Of a DNA stretch of 5,794 nucleotides, positions 1 through 5,794 are shown piece by piece. Each line of letters begins with the position of its first letter. Position 1 is the stretch's first letter. Below the pieces are notes generated by a model, which made no database searches, was not told the DNA's origin, and worked only from the letters and a program-made list of their open reading frames with translations. Made by a program: the position numbers and the translations under genes. This stretch comes from CAYFQV01 sp964413635 (GTDB lineage Bacteria > Spirochaetota > Spirochaetia > DSM-27196 > PWMO01), in contig CAYPTH010000158.1 of assembly GCA_964413635.1 (NCBI GenBank), positions 1-5,794 of the forward strand, written 5' to 3'.

Positions 1-2
1 CC

Positions 3-1256
3 CGCGGTCTCGCACCGGACGGAGGGCTCTACCAGCCGATCGGAGAGCCAAGCCTTCGGCAGGCAATGCTTGATTGGGACGGCCGGACCTCTTTCCAAGA
101 GGTCGCCGCCTACGCCAGTCGGATCCTGCTCCAAGAGGACTTCCCGGAGGAAGAGATCGATGAGATTGCCCGCGACGCCTTTCCCTTTTCGCCGAAGTTG
201 GTCGCACTCTCGACAAATCTCTACGTCCTCGAGCTCTTCCACGGTCCCTCCTGCGCCTTCAAGGACTTTGGAGCCTCCTTCTTAGCCCACGTCATGGAGA
301 AGCGTCTCGCACAGGAAGATCGACGATCCATTATACTCACCGCCACGTCCGGAGATACCGGAAGCGCCGTCGCGGAAGCCTTCTACGGTCGAGAGAAGGT
401 GGATGTGGTGATCCTCTACCCCTCGGGCAGGGTAAGCCCCCTCCAAGAGATGCAGCTCACCGGCCGGGGCGGGAACGTGCACGCCCTCGAGGTGGCGGGC
501 TCGTTTGACGACTGCCAGCGCCTCGTGAAGGAAGCCTTCCGCGACTCCGACCTGCGCGCGAGCCTTCCGGTCACCTCGGCCAACTCCATCAATGTGGGCC
601 GGCTGCTGCCGCAGGCCTTCTACTACATCTACGGTTTCACCCAGATCAAGGATCGCCGGCCGGGGAAGCTGTTCTACACCGTACCGAGTGGCAACTTCGG
701 CAACTTGACTGCGGGCGTATTCGCCTGGAGTTGGGGACTTCCGGTAACGGGGTTTATTGCCGCCACAAACGTCAACGACACCGTCCCTCGGTACCTGCTG
801 ACCGGCAGCTACGAACCGCGCCCCTCCATTCGCACCCTCTCGAACGCCATGGATGTAGGCGACCCCAGCAACTTCGAGCGCCTCTCGGCCCTCTTCCCCT
901 CAGGCTGGAAGGCCATGGGCGCACTCATTGGCGGGGAGTCGGTGACCGACGACGAGACAAGCGCCGCCATACGGCGGTGGCACGAGCGCACGGGAGTCTT
1001 TCTGGACCCCCACACGGCAACCGGGGTCGTTGCGGCGGAGCGTTTCGGGGAAAGCCACTTCGCCGATCTGGCCGTCACCGTCGTCCTCGGAACGGCGCAT
1101 CCGGCAAAGTTCGGTGAAATTGTCCGTACCGCCACCGGGGAAAATCCCCCAATGCCGCCGCAACTCGAAGCGGCCCTCGAGCGCAGCAAGCACGCCACGA
1201 AGATCGACGCCGAGTACGGCGATCTCCGCAGCTACCTCTACGACACTCTCGGATAA
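3..1256 (+). CDS. thrC: Threonine synthase, E. coli ThrC type, 5'-truncated by the window edge
   Basis: PLP-dependent enzyme that converts O-phospho-L-homoserine to L-threonine and phosphate, the last step of threonine synthesis, in the cytoplasm. The first ATG is at 66, but the frame is open to position 3 and codes there for RGLAPDGGLYQP, the conserved N-terminal signature of this family (GLAPDGGLY/VP), so 66 is not the start. By comparison with E. coli ThrC (about 428 aa), roughly 20-30 residues lie off the left edge; 417 are present. Numbering from the ATG at 66, FHGPSCAFKDFGASF holds the PLP Schiff-base lysine K66 (codon 261-263). TSGDTGSA (94-101) and VPSGNFGN (206-213) are the glycine-rich segments that bind the cofactor phosphate. 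AATNVNDTVPRYL, TLSNAMDVGDPSN and LGTAHPAKF are further family blocks. All catalytic signatures are intact and the C-terminus is complete. It converges on the HD gene, with 53 bp between the stop codons and no T-tailed hairpin. Confidence 0.97.
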   Translation, partial: RGLAPDGGLYQPIGEPSLRQAMLDWDGRTSFQEVAAYASRILLQEDFPEEEIDEIARDAFPFSPKLVALSTNLYVLELFHGPSCAFKDFGASFLAHVMEKRLAQEDRRSIILTATSGDTGSAVAEAFYGREKVDVVILYPSGRVSPLQEMQLTGRGGNVHALEVAGSFDDCQRLVKEAFRDSDLRASLPVTSANSINVGRLLPQAFYYIYGFTQIKDRRPGKLFYTVPSGNFGNLTAGVFAWSWGLPVTGFIAATNVNDTVPRYLLTGSYEPRPSIRTLSNAMDVGDPSNFERLSALFPSGWKAMGALIGGESVTDDETSAAIRRWHERTGVFLDPHTATGVVAAERFGESHFADLAVTVVLGTAHPAKFGEIVRTATGENPPMPPQLEAALERSKHATKIDAEYGDLRSYLYDTLG

Positions 1257-1309
1257 GCGCCGCAGTGGACCGCCGAGCCGCTTGACGGCCGCCGGCTGAG
1301 CGTCGCACC

Positions 1310-2401
1310 CTACTCGACGTAGAGCTTCAGCAGCTTCTTTCCCTCGACGTCACGGAAGGGATTGGAGCGATTCTTCAGGAAGGTGCGGTAGGTCTTGCAC
1401 GCCCGGTAGTAGGGTTCGGGCCCGGTAAAGGTGGCCGAGAGGTCGCAGCGGTATACCTCCAAGAGAAGGGGAAAGAGCGGGGAGCCCATGACCGGTTCTA
1501 CTCGCCGCATCGGAAGCTTGTGGATGACCCCGGGCAGCATGTGCTGCCGGACAAGCCAGCTCACGCGCTCGACAAAGGCCTCATTGAAGTCGAGATTGCG
1601 GAGGAAGCGGCGCGTCGCCTTGGCACCAATCTCGGCGTGGCCGTCGAAGGCGCGCTCCCGGGTTCTCGGGCTCTCCGGTTTGCCGGAGTCGTGCAGGAGT
1701 AGCGCCGCCCCCACGGTGAGATCCATGCTCTTGCGACGGCTGAGCGCTTCCAAGGTGTGCTCCCAGACATCGCCCTCAGGGTGGAAATCCTTGGTGTGGT
1801 CGGTCGTGCCCATCTGGGCCAGAACGGGCCAGTTGGCGGCAATGAACCCCGTGCGGTCCAAGAGCTCCAGACCGCGCCAGGCGTGCCGTCCCGTCAGCAC
1901 CTCGACCAGCACGCGCTTCTGCTCCATCTCTGGAACCTCCGCCTCGCGCCAGTTTCGGACTCCGAAGGGAAAGTCTATCTCGTAGCCGTAGCGTGCCGCC
2001 AGAACGGCGCCGTCGAGAACACTCTCGATCTCGCTCGCCCCCGGCCGCGGGGCGAGGTGTGCGGCACGGAGTGTTTCGTAGGCGTCATGGGGGTCGCGGT
2101 ACTGGTCCGCCTGTGCGTCGTAGGAGAAGGCAAATAGCTCGAAGGGGGACCGGTCCGTGAGCCAGGGCGAATCGACGCAATGAAAGTACACTGTCTCGTC
2201 GTCATCGTGGGCAAGGGCGTCCCACCGGTCCAGGCCGGGAAAGGTCAAATCTTCGAAGAGCTTGGCCATATCGACGAGCTCCGCCTCCACTGCGACGTAG
2301 CGGTTTGGACCGCGGGGGTGGCCATGGTAGCGGTCGAGGGCGGAAGAGAGCTCAAAGTGCCACGGGATGCCTGACTGTTCGAGAGCTCTGAGGAGGGCCA
2401 T
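1310..2401 (-). CDS. HD-domain protein with degenerate poly(A) polymerase/CCA-enzyme-like architecture
   Basis: A 363-aa soluble protein. The C-terminal half is an HD metal-binding domain of the kind attached to bacterial class II tRNA nucleotidyltransferases: FHPEGDVWEHTL (206-217), LLLHDSGKP (234-242) and AFDGHAEIGA (251-260), with candidate metal ligands H215, H237-D238 and D320 in YRCDLSA. Upstream, about 124-200 (VLDGAVLAARYGYEIDF and RGLELLDRTGFIA) resembles the neck/RNA-binding body of those enzymes. The first ~120 residues look like a decayed nucleotidyltransferase head: RSPFELFAFSYD stands where RRDFTINAMAYD is usual, RDPHDAYETLR echoes 'DPFGGxxDLxxxLR', and no GGxxRD or DxD motif is visible. 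Nucleotide addition is therefore doubtful; phosphohydrolase and/or RNA-binding activity is possible but not shown. The ATG at 2401 follows an in-frame TGA (2410-2408), which fixes the 5' limit. No Shine-Dalgarno sequence precedes it, so it probably relies on translational coupling to the DUF4954 gene, whose likely stop is that same TGA. Confidence 0.85.
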   Translation of the reverse strand: MALLRALEQSGIPWHFELSSALDRYHGHPRGPNRYVAVEAELVDMAKLFEDLTFPGLDRWDALAHDDDETVYFHCVDSPWLTDRSPFELFAFSYDAQADQYRDPHDAYETLRAAHLAPRPGASEIESVLDGAVLAARYGYEIDFPFGVRNWREAEVPEMEQKRVLVEVLTGRHAWRGLELLDRTGFIAANWPVLAQMGTTDHTKDFHPEGDVWEHTLEALSRRKSMDLTVGAALLLHDSGKPESPRTRERAFDGHAEIGAKATRRFLRNLDFNEAFVERVSWLVRQHMLPGVIHKLPMRRVEPVMGSPLFPLLLEVYRCDLSATFTGPEPYYRACKTYRTFLKNRSNPFRDVEGKKLLKLYVE

Positions 2402-2407
2402 GCCGCT

Positions 2408-4145
2408 TCAAGATAGCGCGTCCCCAGAGGCATCGTCCAGGAAGCGCTGCAGGGGTNNNNNNNNNNNNNNNNNNNNNNNNNNNNNNNNNNNNNNNNNNNN
2501 NNNNNNNNNNNNNNNNNNNNNNNNNNNNNNNNNNNNNNNNNNNNNNNNNNNNNNNNGAGAATTGCAGGTAGAGCGTGAAGAACCGCGCGTAGCGCCGGTA
2601 CGCCTCCAGGCCGCGCTCACAGTCGGCGACGGTCACGAAGTTCTTGCCGAGGCCGGGAAGGGTCGCGGAGCCGAACATGGCGTCGCGTCCCTGTTGATGC
2701 CGGACCGACTCCATTGCCGCGGCCAACTCTTCGGCGCCGCGTTCCAGCATGCGGACCAGATCAAAGCGGATGATGGCTTGGGTCGGTGGGTGGCGCTGCG
2801 CACGGTCGCGCTTGCGATACTTTCGCTCGTTTCGAAACAGGGCGTATACGTTGGCGTAGAGCCCCCAACCGGGAAGGATCTGATTGATGCCCGGGGGAAA
2901 GGCGCCGGCCACGTCGACCATGGGCGCCGTAATGAGGGAGAAGGGCAGGCTCACCCGCTGCGGTAGCGTGGTTGCGCCGGTTGCAATGACGCTGTACGGG
3001 GCGGCGCGAAAGTTGGCCGGAAACTTCACCGAGCTCCCCAGGCCGAAGAAGGTCCCCTCCCCCGGCCAGATCTCCTGGTCCGCGGTGCGGGATGTGTGAT
3101 TCGAGCCGATGTTGGCGCCGTAGCCGATGTTGCCCCGCCCCTCGGGCCAGAGGGCGGCAATGAGCAGGCTCTGATGGTGCATGCCGACGAAGGGTCCCAC
3201 GACGGAGGCGGTGACCTCACCTTCCGCAATGTCGGTATTCGGCGCAACCAAGCTCTCGATGATCTTGCCGTGCCGCTCGACGTGAACCGTTTCGAAGAGC
3301 ATGCTGCGCTCAACTACCGCGCCGGACTGGACGGCAACCCCCTCCTGCAGTACCGCATCGCGTACCACGGCACCGCCGTCACAGATGGCAGGCTGCTGCG
3401 GGGTCGAGAGCAGCGTCGCGTTCTCAATCAAACTCGCTGCCCGGAGCTGAGCCCCGGCGCCCACAATGGAGCCTGCCACGCGCCCGCACCCTTCTACCAC
3501 CGCCCCCTCTCCGAGAATTGTGTCGATGTTTGGACACGCCTCGCGCAAAGCGGTGAGAAGCTGATCGTATGCTCGCGGCTCTCCATTCGCGGCGCCGGCC
3601 ACCACCGCCGCCGCAATCGGGAAGGTCAGATCGGGATGAAGACGGAGCCACCGTCCCCCCGTTTCCACTCCCGGCTCAATCCGCAGGCCCAGGGCAAAGC
3701 GCTCCTCCGTGGGACCGACCACGTCTCCGAGGATCGAGTGTATGACAACTGCGCCTTCACCGAGAAAGGCGTTGCGGAGCGTCGCGTTGTGCACCAGGCA
3801 CCCCGCGCTCACCGTGGATACCTCGACAAGCGAGTTGAGGATTCCCGCACGGCCAGAGGGACTCGCGGACACTCCCGGGTCACCCGAGCCCAGGTTCAGA
3901 TAGCAGTGCCCGCGGAAGAGGGAGCCCCGGATCGCTTCCGGGGCGAAGTGGTCCCCCACCGTGATCCAGTCCCAGCGCTCGGCGCCGTTGCCCTGCCGCT
4001 CCAGAACGTGCCGCTCCGTTTCGCTCAGGGGTCTCCCGCTGCCCATCGGTGGCGAACCGGCTTCCCGGGGCAGTGCCGCAAGAAAACCGCGCAGGTTCAT
4101 TGGCGTTGGGTTCTCGGCAATCCAGGCGATGTCGTGCTCGTTCAT
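2408..4145 (-). CDS. DUF4954-family left-handed beta-helix (hexapeptide-repeat) protein, interrupted by an assembly gap
   Basis: The readable part is 529 residues before the N run plus about 16 after it. Isoleucine-patch/hexapeptide segments (about 103-145 and 208-320, e.g. ILGEGAVVEGCGRVAGSIVGAG and GVAVQSGAVVERSMLFETV) predict a left-handed parallel beta-helix, the fold of many acyl- and nucleotidyl-transferases. RPLSETERHVLERQGNGAERW (38-58, start of the conserved region), GPFVGMHHQSLLIAALWPEGRGN (317-339), SNHTSRTADQEIWPGEG (348-364) and LPFSLITAP (400-408) match DUF4954 proteins as I remember them from spirochaetes and Bacteroidetes. The function is unknown and no catalytic residue can be assigned, although the HH and SNHTS motifs are candidates. 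After the gap I choose the frame reading PLQRFLDDASGDALS and stopping at TGA 2410-2408, 6 nt before the HD gene. The ATG at 4145 has only a weak GTGGG upstream; M16 and M34 are alternatives without better ribosome sites, and conservation begins near residue 38. Confidence 0.83.
2457..2556. other. Assembly gap of exactly 100 N
   Basis: A run of exactly 100 N, the usual placeholder for a scaffold gap of unknown size. It lies inside the 3' part of the DUF4954 gene. With 1589 nt of coding sequence on the 5' side and 49 nt (stop included) on the 3' side of the chosen frame, the known total is 1638 nt, divisible by 3. The real gap should therefore be a multiple of three, which 100 is not. DUF4954 proteins are, from memory, often 650 residues or more, so about 300 nt or more may be missing. 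Confidence 0.99.
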
Positions 4146-4203
4146 ACGCCCACGGTAGCACGGCCCCGGCGCCGCGGGCTATTGCGGATTAACGTGGAAG
4201 GTT

Positions 4204-4229
4204 TCATCGATTTCTAATATAACCGATGA
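4204..4229. promoter_or_regulatory. Inverted repeat TCATCG-N14-CGATGA around an AT-rich core
   Basis: TCATCG at 4204-4209 and its reverse complement CGATGA at 4224-4229 are separated by 14 nt that include TAATATAAC. The half-site centres are 20 bp apart, close to two helical turns, as expected for a dimeric regulator straddling a -10 element. A 6-bp arm match can arise by chance in this much sequence, so the operator reading is only a suggestion. Confidence 0.3.
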
Positions 4230-4234
4230 GGCTA

Positions 4235-4248
4235 GGCAGTATACTGCC
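4235..4248. promoter_or_regulatory. Perfect 14-bp palindrome GGCAGTATACTGCC, possible operator
   Basis: GGCAGTATACTGCC equals its own reverse complement over 14 bp, without a spacer. It ends 5 bp before the Shine-Dalgarno sequence of the transporter gene and includes TATACT, a 5/6 match to a -10 hexamer. The position suits an operator for a dimeric repressor that would block transcription of the transporter. In RNA it would fold poorly because there is no loop, so a DNA site is more likely than an RNA hairpin. No regulator family is recognised from the motif. Confidence 0.45.
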
Positions 4249-4253
4249 GGGCG

Positions 4254-4260
4254 AGGAGGA
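4254..4260 (+). promoter_or_regulatory. Strong ribosome binding site AGGAGGA that fixes the GTG start
   Basis: AGGAGGA lies 6 nt upstream of the GTG at 4267, a near-perfect Shine-Dalgarno sequence at good spacing. It supports GTG rather than any later ATG as the initiation codon of the transporter, and the protein begins there with MAKQRLTKEERSWILYD, as expected for the family. The neighbouring minus-strand genes lack a comparable site. Confidence 0.85.
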
Positions 4261-4266
4261 GAGCAC

Positions 4267-5565
4267 GTGGCAAAACAGAGACTCACGAAAGAGGAGCGGA
4301 GCTGGATTCTCTACGATGTGGCAAACTCGGCATTCATCCTCATTGTGGTGACAACACTCATGCCCATCTTCTTTAAGGGCGTAGCGGCCGCGGACTTGCC
4401 GGGAAACCGGTCCACCGCCCTCTGGGGCTATACCAACTCCATTGCGTCGATCTTCTTGGCAGTCCTGGCGCCGATCCTCGGCAGCTTCGCCGACACGAGG
4501 GGCTCGAAGAAGCGATTCTTCGCCGTATTCCTGTCTCTCGGCCTGGTCATGACCTTCCTCTTCACGACCATCGGCGAGGGAATGTGGCAGTACGCCATGC
4601 TGATCAGCATCATCGGTCTAGTGGGATATTCGGGGGCCAACCTCTTCTACGACTCCTTCCTCACCGATATCACCACCGACGAGCGCATGGATCAGATCTC
4701 GACGAGAGGTTACGCCTGGGGTTACATCGGAAGCATTATCCCCTTTGCAGTTGCCTTCGTGTTCATTCTCATGCCCGAAATCATTGGCGGCAGCACCACC
4801 TTGGCTACGCGACTCGCCTTCGTCATTACCGGAGTGTGGTGGCTCGGCTTCTCCATCCCCATGCTCAAGAACGTCCAACAGAGCTACTTCGTAGAACGCG
4901 CGGAACACCCCATCCGGGACGCATTCCAGCGCCTCGGCAAGACCTTCAGTCACATCCGGAGCTACCGCAACGCCTTTCTCTTCCTGATCGCCTACTTCTT
5001 CTTCATTGACGGGGTCGGGACCATCATCAAGATGGCGACCTCCTACGGCACCGACATCGGTATGGGACAGACCGAGCTCATCCTCGTGGTGTTGGCGATC
5101 CAGGTGATTGCCTTCCCCTTCGCGCTCATCTACGGGACTCTGGCGAAACGCTACAGCGCAAAGGCCATGCTCTTTGTCGGCATCTGTGTCTACGTTGTCG
5201 TGACCGTCCTCGGCTTTTTTCTCCCCGTGTTCCAGGATCGGACCTTCCAGCGCGTCATGTTCTGGTTCATGGCCTTCCTGGTCGGCACCTCACAGGGCGG
5301 GATCCAAGCGCTGAGCCGCTCCTTCTTCGGAACCCTGATTCCAAAGGCGCGCTCCGGCGAGTTCTACGGCTTCTACAACATCTTCGGAAAGTTTGCGGCC
5401 ATCCTCGGTCCCTTCCTCCTCGGCATTGCATCAGACCTGACCGGCGAATCGCGCTACGGCGTGCTCAGCATTGTCGTGCTCTTCGTCGTCGGCGGCGTAG
5501 TTCTGATGTTTGTCGAACGCAAACCGGAGCGGATCGTCGATCCGGCCGTGCAAGAGGACATCTGA
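4267..5565 (+). CDS. UMF1/Atg22-like major facilitator superfamily transporter
   Basis: A 432-aa integral inner-membrane protein with about twelve predicted helices (roughly 12-36, 55-75, 84-102, 108-128, 149-170, 181-199, 235-257, 269-290, 298-320, 328-348, 366-388, 397-415) and a longer charged loop (about 200-234) between the two six-helix halves. Family marks are SWILYDVANSAF (12-23), the MFS motif-A-like GSFADTRGSKKRFF (72-85), NLFYDSFLTDI (125-135), STRGYAWGYIGS (145-156), FFIDGVGTIIKMATSYG (245-261) and QALSRSFFGTLIPKARSGEFYGFYN (347-371). These place it in the UMF1 family, related to the yeast vacuolar amino-acid effluxer Atg22. The substrate of bacterial members is generally unknown; amino-acid or other small-metabolite export is only a guess here. 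GTG start, strong ribosome site. Length is normal and no damage is seen. It is divergent from the DUF4954-HD pair. No T-tailed terminator follows. Confidence 0.93.
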   Translation: MAKQRLTKEERSWILYDVANSAFILIVVTTLMPIFFKGVAAADLPGNRSTALWGYTNSIASIFLAVLAPILGSFADTRGSKKRFFAVFLSLGLVMTFLFTTIGEGMWQYAMLISIIGLVGYSGANLFYDSFLTDITTDERMDQISTRGYAWGYIGSIIPFAVAFVFILMPEIIGGSTTLATRLAFVITGVWWLGFSIPMLKNVQQSYFVERAEHPIRDAFQRLGKTFSHIRSYRNAFLFLIAYFFFIDGVGTIIKMATSYGTDIGMGQTELILVVLAIQVIAFPFALIYGTLAKRYSAKAMLFVGICVYVVVTVLGFFLPVFQDRTFQRVMFWFMAFLVGTSQGGIQALSRSFFGTLIPKARSGEFYGFYNIFGKFAAILGPFLLGIASDLTGESRYGVLSIVVLFVVGGVVLMFVERKPERIVDPAVQEDI

Positions 5566-5574
5566 CCCGGCGCG

Positions 5575-5629
5575 GGCCAATCGCGGGCTCGGCGGGCGGT
5601 GGGATCGGGACGCCCCTCCGACATTGACT
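5575..5629 (+). repeat. 55-bp direct repeat, copy 1 (period 165 bp)
   Basis: The 55 bp from GGCCAATCGCGGG to CCGACATTGACT recur without a mismatch at 5740-5794, 165 bp downstream. The match stops abruptly on the left: the base before copy 1 is G and the base before copy 2 is C. This copy starts 9 bp after the transporter stop codon. GC-rich, with no insertion-sequence ends or CRISPR-like spacing. Confidence 0.97.
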
Positions 5630-5739
5630 CATTACCCACCACGGCCCAAAGGGCCGGCGCAACCCCACGGAGTCGGGCGGGCGGCACGAGACCACCGCCA
5701 GCGCGCTTCCCCGCTGGCCCGTCCTTCCCTGCCGACGAC

Positions 5740-5794
5740 GGCCAATCGCGGGCTCGGCGGGCGGTGGGATCGGGACGCCCCTCCGACATTGACT
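5740..5794 (+). repeat. 55-bp direct repeat, copy 2, ending at the last base of the window
   Basis: Identical to 5575-5629 and ending exactly at the window edge, so the true repeat may continue. The pattern is what a de Bruijn assembler gives when a contig ends on a k-mer already used. A 165-bp tandem repeat collapsed in assembly is one reading; a dispersed repeat is another. Confidence 0.97.

Larger units (their letters stand above)
4146..4266. promoter_or_regulatory. Divergent intergenic control region
   Basis: This is the only stretch between two divergently read genes (DUF4954-HD pair leftward, UMF1 transporter rightward), so it must hold promoters for both unless they are transcribed from elsewhere. 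About 4181-4245 is clearly AT-richer than the surrounding GC-rich sequence. It contains TAATATAAC (4215-4223), which offers -10-like hexamers on the plus strand (TAATAT or TATAAC) and TATATT on the minus strand, and a TATACT at 4240-4245. I could not pair any of them with a convincing TTGACA-like -35 at 16-18 bp, so no start site is assigned. Two symmetrical elements within it are listed separately. Confidence 0.5.
5566..5794. other. 3' noncoding tail with hairpins and the repeat pair
   Basis: No convincing gene. Besides the 55-bp repeats, two inverted repeats can fold: CGGCCC-AAA-GGGCCG at 5642-5656 (6-bp stem, 3-nt loop) and GCCAGCG-N8-CGCTGGC at 5697-5718 (7-bp stem). Neither is followed by a T-tract on either strand, so neither is a standard intrinsic terminator. 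Both lie in the 110 bp between the repeat copies, so they would recur if the 165-bp unit is tandem. CGCGGGC also occurs twice 11 bp apart (5571-5577, 5582-5588). Confidence 0.6.

Noticed and set aside
66..1256. ATG at 66 as the true start of threonine synthase
   Set aside because: The frame is open to the window edge and codes for the conserved GLAPDGGLY segment upstream of this methionine, so the gene is truncated at the left edge and does not start at 66.
1257..1309. Bidirectional terminator between the convergent thrC and HD genes
   Set aside because: Only a short AGCCG/CGGCT inverted repeat (1276-1280 and 1293-1297) with a 12-nt loop is present, and no T-tract follows on either strand.
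1431..2137. Plus-strand open frames opposite the HD gene
   Set aside because: Antisense shadows of the HD gene, rich in S and R, without motifs or ribosome sites.
2352..2456. Extension of the DUF4954 frame past the N run, ending at 2352
   Set aside because: It depends on the placeholder gap length, reads as a low-quality shadow (arginine/proline-rich) and overlaps the start of the HD gene. The frame stopping at 2408 fits better.
3096..4217. Long plus-strand open frame of 373 codons opposite the DUF4954 gene
   Set aside because: Fully antisense to a gene with clear family motifs. Its translation is rich in R, G, H and P without recognisable domains, typical of a shadow frame in GC-rich DNA.
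5454..5789. Minus-strand open frame over the 3' tail as a gene
   Set aside because: It overlaps the conserved end of the transporter antisense, lacks a ribosome site and has no recognisable domain. It is kept only as a low-interest observation because of the in-frame repeat.
5575..5794. CRISPR array or insertion-sequence end
   Set aside because: Only two copies, 55 bp long with a 110-bp separation, no regular spacers, no terminal inverted repeats and no transposase or cas gene.

Overview
The window is a GC-rich bacterial sequence that reads like a complete short draft or metagenomic scaffold. It opens inside a gene, contains one run of exactly 100 N, and closes on a 55-bp exact copy of sequence found 165 bp earlier. 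Four protein-coding genes account for nearly all of it. The gene content (a DUF4954-type hexapeptide-repeat protein with 'WPEGRGN' and 'SNHTSR' motifs, a degenerate poly(A) polymerase/CCA-enzyme-like HD protein, a UMF1-family transporter and an E. coli-type threonine synthase) resembles what I remember from spirochaetes. That placement comes from memory of homologues and is moderate to low confidence.

Layout. Positions 3-1256 (+) hold thrC, missing its N-terminal ~20-30 codons at the left edge. After a 53-bp convergent gap without a recognisable terminator, two genes run leftward on the minus strand. The upstream one, 4145 down to 2408, is a DUF4954-family left-handed beta-helix protein interrupted by the assembly gap at 2457-2556. 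The downstream one, 2401 down to 1310, is an HD-domain protein that begins 6 nt after its neighbour's likely stop codon. A 121-bp divergent intergenic region (4146-4266) holds an AT-rich island, a 6+6 inverted repeat and a perfect 14-bp palindrome next to a strong Shine-Dalgarno sequence. Rightward from there (4267-5565) is a GTG-started 12-TM transporter of the UMF1/Atg22-like MFS family. The last 229 bp are noncoding as far as I can tell and carry the 55-bp repeat and two hairpins.

How the genes fit together. ThrC makes threonine from O-phosphohomoserine and has no evident functional link to the rest. The DUF4954 and HD genes almost certainly form a translationally coupled pair, which suggests a shared but unknown process. 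The HD protein keeps the neck/body and HD domain of class II tRNA nucleotidyltransferases/poly(A) polymerases, while the catalytic signatures of the nucleotidyltransferase head look lost. The transporter is divergent from this pair and may share regulation with it.

I see no mobile element, CRISPR array, tRNA, rRNA or defence/toxin system. The points most worth a second look are the degenerate nucleotidyltransferase-HD protein coupled to DUF4954, the palindromic control region, the frame arithmetic across the N gap, and the 165-bp-period repeat at the right end.
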